A stretch of 43,495 nucleotides of DNA, taken from positions 1 through 43,495 of the forward strand of contig CANSAP010000021.1 of the NCBI GenBank assembly GCA_947644715.1. Reading direction: 5' to 3'. Shown one piece after another: positions 19,368 through 26,561 of this stretch. The stretch's first letter is position 1, and each line of letters opens with the position of its first letter. The position numbers were made by a program, and so were the translations under genes. Under the pieces are notes generated by a model that worked only from the letters and a program-made list of their open reading frames with translations, had not been told where the DNA came from and made no database searches. The DNA is from an uncultured Bacteroidales bacterium. Its GTDB lineage: Bacteria; Bacteroidota; Bacteroidia; Bacteroidales; Muribaculaceae.

Positions 19368-19986
19368 CGGCAAAGGTTGAGGAGAAGAGAATGCGTTGCT
19401 GAATGGAGCGCCCGAGGGTGAGCTCGTCGGTGTACTCAAGGTCGGAGCCTACGGCCAGACCGCGTGCCAGCATCGTCACCTTCACCGGAAGCTCCTGCAG
19501 GCGGCGGAAGATGTAGAAGTTCGTGGTGTCGCCCTCCATTGTGGGGGAGAGGGCAAGGATAACCTCGCGCACCTGTTCCTCCTTGACGCGCTCGACCAGG
19601 GAGTCAATCTCCAGCTCGGCAGGACCGATACCCTCGATGGGGGAGATGAGACCACCGAGCACATGGTAGAGCCCCCGGTGCTGTCCGGTGCTTTCCACCG
19701 TGAGCACATCCTTCACATTCTCGACCACGCAGACCGTCTGTGCATCGCGCGAGGAGGATGAGCAGATTGGGCAGACATCCTGATCGCTCACGTTGTGGCA
19801 GCGGCGGCAGTAACGCATCTCGCGGCGCAGTCTGACCACCGCCTCACCGAGCGCCTCGGCCTGCGAGGCATCCTGACGCAGCAGATACAGAGCCAGGCGC
19901 AAGGCTGTCTTGCGCCCTATGCCCGGCAGGCGGCTCAGCTGATGCACGGCCTCGTCGAGCAGCGGAGAATTGAAGGACTCATTCAT
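19360..19986 (-). CDS. recR: Recombination mediator RecR
   Basis: RecR acts with RecO (and RecF) to load RecA on gapped DNA. The 208-residue protein has the N-terminal helix-hairpin-helix (LSRLPGIGRKTALRLALYLL), a four-cysteine zinc finger (C60, C63, C72, C75), a Toprim domain (VCVVENVKDVLTVE and ILALSPTMEGDTTNFYI), and the C-terminal Walker B-like segment (ARGLAVGSDLEYTDELTLGRSI). I start it at the ATG at 19986 rather than the adjacent TTG at 19989. The start lies only about 8 bases from the promoter -7 element, so the message may be leaderless or nearly so. It heads a five-gene minus-strand operon. Confidence 0.96.
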   Translation of the reverse strand: MNESFNSPLLDEAVHQLSRLPGIGRKTALRLALYLLRQDASQAEALGEAVVRLRREMRYCRRCHNVSDQDVCPICSSSSRDAQTVCVVENVKDVLTVESTGQHRGLYHVLGGLISPIEGIGPAELEIDSLVERVKEEQVREVILALSPTMEGDTTNFYIFRRLQELPVKVTMLARGLAVGSDLEYTDELTLGRSIQQRILFSSTFADA

Positions 19987-19993
19987 CAAGCTG

Positions 19994-20025
19994 CAAAATT
20001 ACTAAAAATCCCGCACGCGCGCAAA
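19994..20025 (-). promoter_or_regulatory. Consensus promoter of the recR operon
   Basis: TTTG (minus strand, 20022-20025), 20 bases, then TAATTTTG (19994-20001): a perfect match to the Bacteroidota promoter form. The recR ATG starts 8 bases after the -7 element. Confidence 0.75.
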
Positions 20026-20091
20026 TACTCTCTTCTTGCCCTCTCGTCTTTAGAGAAAATTAGCGCCTATTGAAAAATTTTAAGAAAAAAG

Positions 20092-20123
20092 CTTGCGTGT
20101 TAGCGAAAAGAATAGTAATTTTG
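20092..20123 (+). promoter_or_regulatory. Promoter of the dapF operon
   Basis: CTTG (20092-20095), 20 bases, then TAATTTTG (20116-20123). Only one base differs from the consensus. The dapF ATG lies 35 bases downstream. Together with the recR promoter it forms a compact divergent control region. Confidence 0.65.
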
Positions 20124-20158
20124 CAGCATCGATTTTTAGCAAAAGAGATAGAGTTTTT

Positions 20159-21055
20159 ATGAAAGATTTTAAGGCTGTCCCTAGCGGGAGTGAGGCCATA
20201 AGATTCATTAAGATGCACGGACTGGGCAACGATTATGTCTATCTGCTGCATGAAGATAATCCCCGTCTTGCGCAGGTCTCTGACGCAGAGTTGGCTTTGC
20301 TGGCTCGCGCAATTTCTGACCGCCACACAGGCATAGGCGGCGACGGGATGGTGATGATTGCCCCCTCGGAGCGGGCCGACTTCAGGATGCGCATGTGGAA
20401 TGCCGACGGCTCCGAAGCGCAGATGTGCGGCAACGCCTCCCGATGTGTGGGCAAAATTGTTTTTGATTCGGGTCTGACTTCCTCCACTGATATTTCCCTC
20501 GAAACCCTCGCAGGCATCCGCCGCCTCACGCTTCACACGGCGCAGGGGCAGGTGGCCTCCGTGACTGTCGACATGGGTGCTCCCGAACTGCGCCCCGAGC
20601 GCATCCCTATGCTCCCTGATGCTGACGGACATCCCCTCTTCGAGGCTGACACTGAGCAGGGTCGCCTCACCTTCCACGGCGTCTCGATGGGTAACCCCCA
20701 CGGTGTCTGCTTCGTGCCTGAACTGACCGATGCGCTTGTGCTCGGCATAGGCCCGCAGATGGAGACCTCCCCCTGCTGGCCGCAGAAAGCCAACATCGAA
20801 TTCGCACGCATTCTCGACCGCCACAACATCGAAATGCGGGTGTGGGAGCGCGGCACAGGCGAGACAATGGCCTGCGGCACAGGAGCTTGCGCAACAGCCG
20901 TGGCAGCCTTCCAACAAGGGCTGACCGACCGCGAGGTCAGGGTGCATCTGCGCGGAGGAACTCTCAAGATACAACTGGACGAGGCCACAGGCCATGTCCT
21001 GATGACCGGTGAGGCCACAACCGTAGCCTCCGGAACCTTCTTCTATCAACCCTGA
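20159..21055 (+). CDS. dapF: Diaminopimelate epimerase
   Basis: Converts LL-diaminopimelate to meso-diaminopimelate for peptidoglycan and lysine. About 298 residues. Both catalytic cysteines are present: C90 in DGSEAQMCGNASRC and C239 in ETMACGTGACA. The opening KMHGLGNDYVYL and the MGNPHGVCFV segment are also typical. I start it at the ATG at 20159, downstream of a recognisable promoter; the longer frame begins within that promoter. dapL follows after 69 bases, so the two enzymes acting one after the other are co-transcribed. Confidence 0.96.
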   Translation: MKDFKAVPSGSEAIRFIKMHGLGNDYVYLLHEDNPRLAQVSDAELALLARAISDRHTGIGGDGMVMIAPSERADFRMRMWNADGSEAQMCGNASRCVGKIVFDSGLTSSTDISLETLAGIRRLTLHTAQGQVASVTVDMGAPELRPERIPMLPDADGHPLFEADTEQGRLTFHGVSMGNPHGVCFVPELTDALVLGIGPQMETSPCWPQKANIEFARILDRHNIEMRVWERGTGETMACGTGACATAVAAFQQGLTDREVRVHLRGGTLKIQLDEATGHVLMTGEATTVASGTFFYQP

Positions 21056-21124
21056 TTCCCCCTCTGAATTCTTACATGCAGGGAGTGTTGCAACCACTTC
21101 CGAGCAAAAAAACTGTTAACCGAT

Positions 21125-22360
21125 ATGGAACAGATTAAACTGAACAGCAACTTCCTCTCTATACCTGAGTCCTACCTCTTCAGCGAAGTGGCAGCCAAAG
21201 TGGCGGCCTATCGCAAGGCCTACCCTGAGGCCACGATTATCAGCCTCGGCATAGGCGATGTGACCACTCCGATTGCTCCGGCAATAACCGAAGCCATGCA
21301 CAAGGCCGTAGATGAAATGGCGGATGCCTCAACCTTCCATGGCTATGGCCCTGAACAGGGCTACCTCTTCCTGCGCGAAGCCATCGCCCGCGAGGACTAC
21401 GAGGCGCGCGGAGTCGACATCAGTCCTGAGGAAATCTTCATCTCCGACGGAGCCAAGAGCGACCTCGGAAACATAGGCGACCTCTTCAGCGCCGGCTGCC
21501 GTGTGGCGGTGACCGACCCTGTCTATCCCGTCTACGTCGACACAACAGCCATGGCCGGCCGCGCAGGACGATTCAGCTCCGGACGCTGGGACCGCATCGA
21601 ATACCTCCCCGCAACTGCCGCCAACGGATTCATTCCCCCGCTCCCTTCGCGCCAGCCTGACCTGATTTATCTCTGCTATCCGAATAACCCCACAGGCACC
21701 GTCCTGAGCCGCGACGAGCTGAAAGTCTGGGTGGACTTCGCACGCGACAACCGCTGCATAATCCTCTTTGACTCAGCCTATGAGGCTTACATCACCACTC
21801 CCGGAGTCCCCCACAGCATCTATGAGATTGAGGGTGCCCGCGAGGTGGCTATCGAGTTCCGCAGCTTCTCGAAACGGGCCGGGTTCACCGGCCTGCGCTG
21901 CGGCTACACCGTAGTGCCCGAAGCGCTGAAACTGATGGATGCCGAAGGGAACACAATCTCCCTGCGCAAGCTCTGGCTCCGCCGTCAGACCACCAAGTTC
22001 AACGGCGCCTCCTACATCATCCAGCGCGGTGCGGCTGCAGTCTATACCCCCGAGGGACTGCGTCAGACAGGCGAACAGATTGAGGCTTACATGGACAATG
22101 CCCACACACTGCTTGAGGCTTGCCGCCGGGCTGACCTTGAGGCTTTCGGTGGTCAGGATGCCCCTTACCTTTGGGTGCGCCTCCCCGACGGCGTCAGCTC
22201 TTGGGAGATGTTCGACCGTATGCTCACGGAGCTGAACATAGTCTGCACCCCCGGCTGCGGCTTTGGCCCCGCCGGTGAGGGCTACGTGCGCCTGACCGCC
22301 TTCAACACCCCTGAGGCTACCCGCGAGGCAGCCCGCCGTCTCCTTAACTTCAAAATATAA
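21125..22360 (+). CDS. dapL: LL-diaminopimelate aminotransferase
   Basis: PLP enzyme that makes LL-diaminopimelate directly from tetrahydrodipicolinate using glutamate as amino donor, bypassing the succinylase or acetylase steps. The 411-residue length and the opening NSNFLSIPESYLFSEVAAKV fit the DapL family. The PLP lysine is K250 in SFSKRAGFTGLRCGYTV; the nucleotide-type contacts DPVYPVYVDT and CYPNNPTGTV are visible. It sits between dapF and glnN with gaps of 69 and 22 bases. Linkage to dapF supports DapL rather than another class I aminotransferase. Confidence 0.94.
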   Translation: MEQIKLNSNFLSIPESYLFSEVAAKVAAYRKAYPEATIISLGIGDVTTPIAPAITEAMHKAVDEMADASTFHGYGPEQGYLFLREAIAREDYEARGVDISPEEIFISDGAKSDLGNIGDLFSAGCRVAVTDPVYPVYVDTTAMAGRAGRFSSGRWDRIEYLPATAANGFIPPLPSRQPDLIYLCYPNNPTGTVLSRDELKVWVDFARDNRCIILFDSAYEAYITTPGVPHSIYEIEGAREVAIEFRSFSKRAGFTGLRCGYTVVPEALKLMDAEGNTISLRKLWLRRQTTKFNGASYIIQRGAAAVYTPEGLRQTGEQIEAYMDNAHTLLEACRRADLEAFGGQDAPYLWVRLPDGVSSWEMFDRMLTELNIVCTPGCGFGPAGEGYVRLTAFNTPEATREAARRLLNFKI

Positions 22361-22382
22361 TTCAACTTACATTAAAAATAGC

Positions 22383-24572
22383 ATGTCAACTTCATTCCGA
22401 TTCAAAAGCGTGGAAGAGGCTGCCTCTCGCAAGGCAGTCAATGTAGAACTCCCCAAGGAGCGCCCCGAGGCCTATTACGCAAAGCAGGTCTTCAACCGCC
22501 AGAAGATGTTCGAGTATCTCCCCAAGGAGACCTACGACGCTTTGGCCGATGCCATCGACAACAAGAAACCCCTGCCGCGCCATGTGGCTGACTCCGTGGC
22601 TCAGGGCATGAAGCGCTGGGCTATCGACAATGGTGCCCGCCACTACACCCACTGGTTCCACCCCCTGACCGACGGCACTGCCGAGAAGCATGATGCCTTC
22701 ATCGACCATGACGGCAAGGGTGGAGTCGTGGAGAACTTCAACGGCAAGCTCCTCGTGCAGCAGGAACCGGATGCCTCCTCATTCCCCAACGGCGGCATAC
22801 GCAACACTTTCGAGGCTCGCGGCTACTCCGCCTGGGATATCTCCTCACCCGCATTCATCGTTGACAACACCCTCTGCATACCCACCATCTTCATCTCCTA
22901 CACCGGCGAGAGCCTTGACTACAAGACCCCGCTTCTGCGCGCCCTAAACTCCGTTGACAAGGCCGGCGCACGCGTAGCCCGCCTCTTCGACCCCGAGGTG
23001 AAGCATGTCAACTCCTTCCTCGGCTGGGAACAGGAATACTTCCTCGTGGATGAAAGCCTCTATGCCGCCCGCCCTGACCTGGTGATGACCGGTCGCACCC
23101 TCATGGGTCACGAGAGCGCCAAGAACCAGCAGCTCGAAGACCACTACTTCGGCGCTATTCCCTCACGCGTGGAGGCCTTCATGCTTGACCTCGAGCTGGA
23201 GTGCCACAAGCTCGGCATCCCCGCCAAGACCCGCCACAATGAGGTGGCTCCCAACCAGTTTGAGCTGGCTCCCATTTATGAGGAAACCAACCTGGCCAAC
23301 GACCATAACCTGCTGCTTATGAGCCTTATGACTGAAGTGGCTCGTCGCCATAACTTCCGTGTGCTCCTGCATGAGAAGCCCTTTGGCGGAGTCAACGGCT
23401 CAGGCAAGCACAACAACTGGAGCCTCGGCACTGACCGCGGCAAACTCCTCTTCGCCCCCGGCAAAACCCACAAGGACAACCTCCAGTTCATCACCTTCGT
23501 GGCCAACGTAATGGCTGCCGTGCACCGCCACAATGCCCTGCTGAAAGCCTCCATCATCACCGCCGGCAACGCTCATCGCCTCGGCGCCAACGAAGCTCCC
23601 CCGGCAATCATCTCCATGTTCCTCGGCTCCCAGCTCTCCGAAATCCTCGAAAAGATTGAGAATGCTGATGCAGCTTCAATCGACCTCGCAGGCAAAGAGG
23701 GGATGCACCTCGGCGTAGCCCAGATTCCCGAGATTATGGTTGACAATACTGACCGTAACCGCACATCTCCCTTCGCCTTCACCGGCAATCGCTTCGAGTT
23801 CCGCGCCGTAGGCTCCAGCTCCAACTGCGCCTCAGCCATGATTGCTCTGAACGCCTGTGTGGCTGACCAGCTCAACCTCTTCGCTGACACCATTGAGAAA
23901 GCTCTCGCCTCCGGCACTCCGCTCGAAACGGCTCTGCTGGCCGAAGTCAAGAAGCTCATAATCAGCAGTAAAGCTATCCACTTCGATGGCAACGGCTACT
24001 CTGAGGAATGGAAGAAGGAAGCTGCCGAGCGCGGACTCGACGTAGAGGCCTCCGCTCCGCTCATGTATGACGCTTATCTGCGCCCCGAAAGCATCGAGAT
24101 GTTCGCACGCACAGGCGTCTTCTCAAAGCCCGAGCTCGAAGCCCGCAACGAAGTGAAATGGGAGATGTACACAAAGAAAGTGCAGATTGAAGCCCGAGTG
24201 CTTGGCGACCTTGCAATCAACCACATCCTTCCCGCTGCCACCCGCTATCAGAGTGTGCTGCTCGACAACGTCTACAAAATCAAGGAACTCTTCTCCGGCG
24301 ACAAAGCCGAAAAGATAGCCGGTCAGGATCTCGCAAGCATCGAGCAGATGGCTGACCACATGGCCTTCATCCGCGCCGAGGTAGAGAAGATGGTAGATGC
24401 CCGCCGCAAAGCCAACAAGATTACCTCAGAGCGCTCCAAGGCAATTGCCTACCATGACACAGTGGTGCCTTGCATGGAGTCTATCCGCTACCACATCGAC
24501 AAGCTCGAACTGATGGTGGACAACGAAATCTGGCCTCTCCCCAAATACCGCGAACTCCTCTTCATCCGCTAA
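22383..24572 (+). CDS. glnN: Glutamine synthetase type III
   Basis: ATP-dependent synthesis of glutamine from glutamate and ammonia by the large GSIII form typical of Bacteroidota. The 729-residue length is that of GSIII and about 250 residues longer than GSI. Seen are the GSIII N-terminal domain (SVEEAASRKAVNV onward), the catalytic segments WEQEYFLVDESLY and RHNEVAPNQFELAPIYEETN, the ATP-site loop KPFGGVNGSGKHNNWSLGT, and NRTSPFAFTGNRFEFRAVGSSSN. It is 22 bases after dapL, so it is probably read from the same transcript as well as any promoter of its own. This joins ammonia assimilation to glutamate-using DAP synthesis. A long hairpin follows the stop. Confidence 0.96.
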   Translation: MSTSFRFKSVEEAASRKAVNVELPKERPEAYYAKQVFNRQKMFEYLPKETYDALADAIDNKKPLPRHVADSVAQGMKRWAIDNGARHYTHWFHPLTDGTAEKHDAFIDHDGKGGVVENFNGKLLVQQEPDASSFPNGGIRNTFEARGYSAWDISSPAFIVDNTLCIPTIFISYTGESLDYKTPLLRALNSVDKAGARVARLFDPEVKHVNSFLGWEQEYFLVDESLYAARPDLVMTGRTLMGHESAKNQQLEDHYFGAIPSRVEAFMLDLELECHKLGIPAKTRHNEVAPNQFELAPIYEETNLANDHNLLLMSLMTEVARRHNFRVLLHEKPFGGVNGSGKHNNWSLGTDRGKLLFAPGKTHKDNLQFITFVANVMAAVHRHNALLKASIITAGNAHRLGANEAPPAIISMFLGSQLSEILEKIENADAASIDLAGKEGMHLGVAQIPEIMVDNTDRNRTSPFAFTGNRFEFRAVGSSSNCASAMIALNACVADQLNLFADTIEKALASGTPLETALLAEVKKLIISSKAIHFDGNGYSEEWKKEAAERGLDVEASAPLMYDAYLRPESIEMFARTGVFSKPELEARNEVKWEMYTKKVQIEARVLGDLAINHILPAATRYQSVLLDNVYKIKELFSGDKAEKIAGQDLASIEQMADHMAFIRAEVEKMVDARRKANKITSERSKAIAYHDTVVPCMESIRYHIDKLELMVDNEIWPLPKYRELLFIR

Positions 24573-24599
24573 ACCGGAACATATCCCCCTGAATAACCG

Positions 24600-24660
24600 C
24601 CACCCGAGGCAATGTGACACTTCGATTCTCCGGAATCAAAATGTTGCATTCTTCGGGTGG
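24600..24660. terminator. Long imperfect hairpin after glnN
   Basis: CCACCCGA (24600-24607) pairs exactly with TCGGGTGG (24653-24660). Pairing continues inward, with mismatches and small bulges, to a central palindrome around CGGA, so nearly all 61 bases fold. It lies 27 bases after the glnN stop with no clear T run. It could be a terminator, or an intergenic repeat. Confidence 0.55.
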
Positions 24661-24819
24661 TAGTTTGTTAATCAACAATAAAACACCCGCTAATCATCTC
24701 ACGCGGACAAGAACAAAAGCGTAATAGTAATCCAATAGTAAAAAACACGAAAATACTAAACCTGTGAATATCAATGTGTTAATGTGGTGATGTCGAGAAA
24801 AAGAGTGAAAAAGTTAAGA

Positions 24820-24827
24820 TAAATTTG
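24820..24827 (+). promoter_or_regulatory. Possible -7 element of the RiPP operon
   Basis: TAAATTTG fits TAnnTTTG, 104 bases before the radical SAM gene, but there is no TTTG at the -33 spacing. Tentative. Confidence 0.3.
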
Positions 24828-24931
24828 GATAAATGGATAATAAGTGTTAACTTAGGGGCGCGAATTAACTGCCAAAGAAGCAAACCGCCGAGCAAATTAA
24901 TTCTTAATAACACCTAAACTCAACTCCACAG

Positions 24932-26209
24932 ATGAAGCCCAGCTCTTATAACTACTATCAGCCTTATGAAGGAGGAGTGATATTCCTGAACGGACTCACT
25001 GAAGCCTCTTTTTGGGTTGAAAACTCCAAAGTGGATACTTACAAGACCCTGATTGAGTATCCGGCCGATAACTACGACAATTTCTCAGCTTTCATCGACC
25101 GCATGAAGCGCCTGGGATTCGTTGTGGATAAAGATGTCGACGAGTTTAGCCTCGTCTCAATGAAATATGAGGCGTTGAAGCGCAAGCATGAATACAGGAT
25201 AATGATACTTCCGACCTATGCCTGCAACCTCCGTTGTTGGTATTGTGTTCAGGAGCATAAGGATGAGTGGCTTCAGCCTGCTCACTTCGAGGCCATAGGC
25301 AAACTGATTCGGCGCAATATAGAGAGTGAGGAGATAAAGAGCCTGTCAATCTCATGGTTCGGAGGGGAACCGCTGCTTGCGTATGACCATGTTCGCGAGT
25401 TTACGGCAGAAATGAAGCGACTCGCCGAGAGCATGTCAAAGCAGTTTCGTTGTGACATTACCACTAATGGCACACTGCTCACCTCCGAACGTATTCGGGC
25501 GCTCAGAGAAGCGGGCGTCACCTCATATCAGATTACGATAGACGGATGCAAAGAAGACCATGATAAGGTTAAGCAGCTCGGTCAACTTTTGGCCTATGAG
25601 CGCACAATGGGTAATATTGCTGAACTTGCCAAAGATACCTATTGTATCCTGCGGCACAATTATTCACCCTCGTCTCTGCGCCCGAAAGAGATTTTGGATG
25701 ATGTATTGGCACGCATTCCGCAGGAGGTGAGGCGTAACATACAGTTTAATCTGCAACCTGTGTGGCAAGAAAACTTCACGGAGGCTGATTTCAAGAAAGT
25801 AGTAGGGATGATGCAGCGGGCATCAGACAGCGGCATGCCAGCGACCCATAAGACCGGGGGCCTCTGTTACGTAGACTTCGCCCACTACGATTGCGTGTAC
25901 CCCTCCGGTGAAGTCGGAAAGTGCGAAAACGATGTTACGAAAATGCGAAATGGGAAGTTATTTCTAGACGGAAATGTAGATATGTCATATGCTGATACTC
26001 AACATTATATATTTAATCCAACTGAGAAGAACAGTGAGTGTAGCGACTGTACTTTTCTCCCAATATGTTGGGGCCCATGCTCTCGAAAACGATATCTTCA
26101 ACTACAACAGTATGGCGAAATTAGTTGTGAATTTTTAGATAAAAAGAGGAGTATGGCAGAATTAGTCCGTAATATCTATCTATCTCATATTAATAGTAGC
26201 TTAACTTAA
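24932..26209 (+). CDS. Radical SAM/SPASM peptide maturase
   Basis: A 425-residue radical SAM enzyme expected to modify the adjacent precursor peptide. The SAM-binding cluster is C98, C102 and C105 (CNLRCWYC), with GGEP at 144-147. The C-terminal SPASM domain is textbook: C312-x13-G326-x4-C331, then C370-x2-C373-x5-C379-x3-C383 and C399, enough for two auxiliary Fe-S clusters. The N-terminal ~90 residues (SYNYYQPYEGGVIFLNGLTE) resemble maturases of the GG-Bacteroidales natural-product group; no separate leader-binding domain is obvious. Known SPASM maturases form thioether or carbon-carbon bonds; which reaction occurs here cannot be read. Codon and base use change sharply in the last ~230 bases, which are A+T-rich. 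The precursor gene follows after 50 bases. Confidence 0.9.
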   Translation: MKPSSYNYYQPYEGGVIFLNGLTEASFWVENSKVDTYKTLIEYPADNYDNFSAFIDRMKRLGFVVDKDVDEFSLVSMKYEALKRKHEYRIMILPTYACNLRCWYCVQEHKDEWLQPAHFEAIGKLIRRNIESEEIKSLSISWFGGEPLLAYDHVREFTAEMKRLAESMSKQFRCDITTNGTLLTSERIRALREAGVTSYQITIDGCKEDHDKVKQLGQLLAYERTMGNIAELAKDTYCILRHNYSPSSLRPKEILDDVLARIPQEVRRNIQFNLQPVWQENFTEADFKKVVGMMQRASDSGMPATHKTGGLCYVDFAHYDCVYPSGEVGKCENDVTKMRNGKLFLDGNVDMSYADTQHYIFNPTEKNSECSDCTFLPICWGPCSRKRYLQLQQYGEISCEFLDKKRSMAELVRNIYLSHINSSLT

Positions 26210-26259
26210 TGTTGAGCTTAAGTGATAACTATATTATTAATAACTTAATTCATTAAAAG

Positions 26260-26445
26260 ATGAAAAGACAAGTAAAGGTGTCTCCGAAGCTGCTCGAGGA
26301 ACTTGACGCGCTCCAGGTATATGGAGGCACAGGTGTTTTATCCAAGGGAGACGTAGCCAATGATGATTGGCAAAACCTCGATGCTGCCAAGAATGAGTAT
26401 TGTGGCTTGCTTCAGTTCTTCTGCAGCAAACAGTGTATCTGTTAA
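26260..26445 (+). CDS. RiPP precursor peptide with double-glycine leader and Cys-rich C-terminus
   Basis: A 61-residue peptide. Residues 1-23 form a leader ending in GG (LLEELDALQVYGG), with L at -12, D at -8 and V at -4 as in double-glycine leaders cut by C39 peptidases. The remaining 38-residue core begins TGVLSKGDVAND and ends with four cysteines, C48, C55, C59 and C61 (C-x6-C-x3-C-x-C). Cysteine is absent from the leader. It is placed between the SPASM maturase and the exporter genes, which is the main support for its function. It belongs in style to the GG-Bacteroidales precursors. A stable hairpin follows 46 bases after the stop. The modification, final structure and activity are unknown. 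Confidence 0.82.
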   Translation: MKRQVKVSPKLLEELDALQVYGGTGVLSKGDVANDDWQNLDAAKNEYCGLLQFFCSKQCIC

Positions 26446-26491
26446 TGACTTCATGTAAGCTCTCTGTTAGTTTGACGGGAGTATTCTGACA

Positions 26492-26535
26492 AAATGAATT
26501 GCCGAAAGAATTGTATTTGAGTAGGCAATTCATTT
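26492..26535 (+). terminator. Hairpin between precursor and barrel genes, likely attenuator
   Basis: AAATGAATTGCC (26492-26503) and its exact 12-base complement (26524-26535) enclose a 20-base loop, followed by a weak A/T-rich run. The position just after a precursor gene suggests partial termination or 3' end protection, which would give more precursor than exporter transcript. Confidence 0.6.
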
Positions 26536-26561
26536 GAAAAATTTTAATCGTCTACTTAATT

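Larger units (their letters stand above)
24573..24931. other. 359-base intergenic region before the RiPP cluster
   Basis: No gene is seen. It holds a long imperfect hairpin (24600-24660) near the glnN end, then an A+T-rich stretch with a single TAnnTTTG-like element (24820-24827). It marks the left boundary of the lower-G+C RiPP region. Confidence 0.6.

Noticed and set aside
18831..19439. Longer start for the GNAT gene at 19439
   Set aside because: It would overlap recR by 80 bases and adds a Ser/Pro-rich segment not seen in the family; the ATG at 19367 gives a normal family start.
26444..26488. A 14-codon frame directly after the precursor gene
   Set aside because: Too short, with one cysteine and no leader features; nothing supports translation.
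26237..26533. A 98-codon minus-strand frame covering the precursor gene
   Set aside because: The plus-strand peptide has a Gly-Gly leader, clustered cysteines and the right context; the antisense frame has none and runs through the hairpin.
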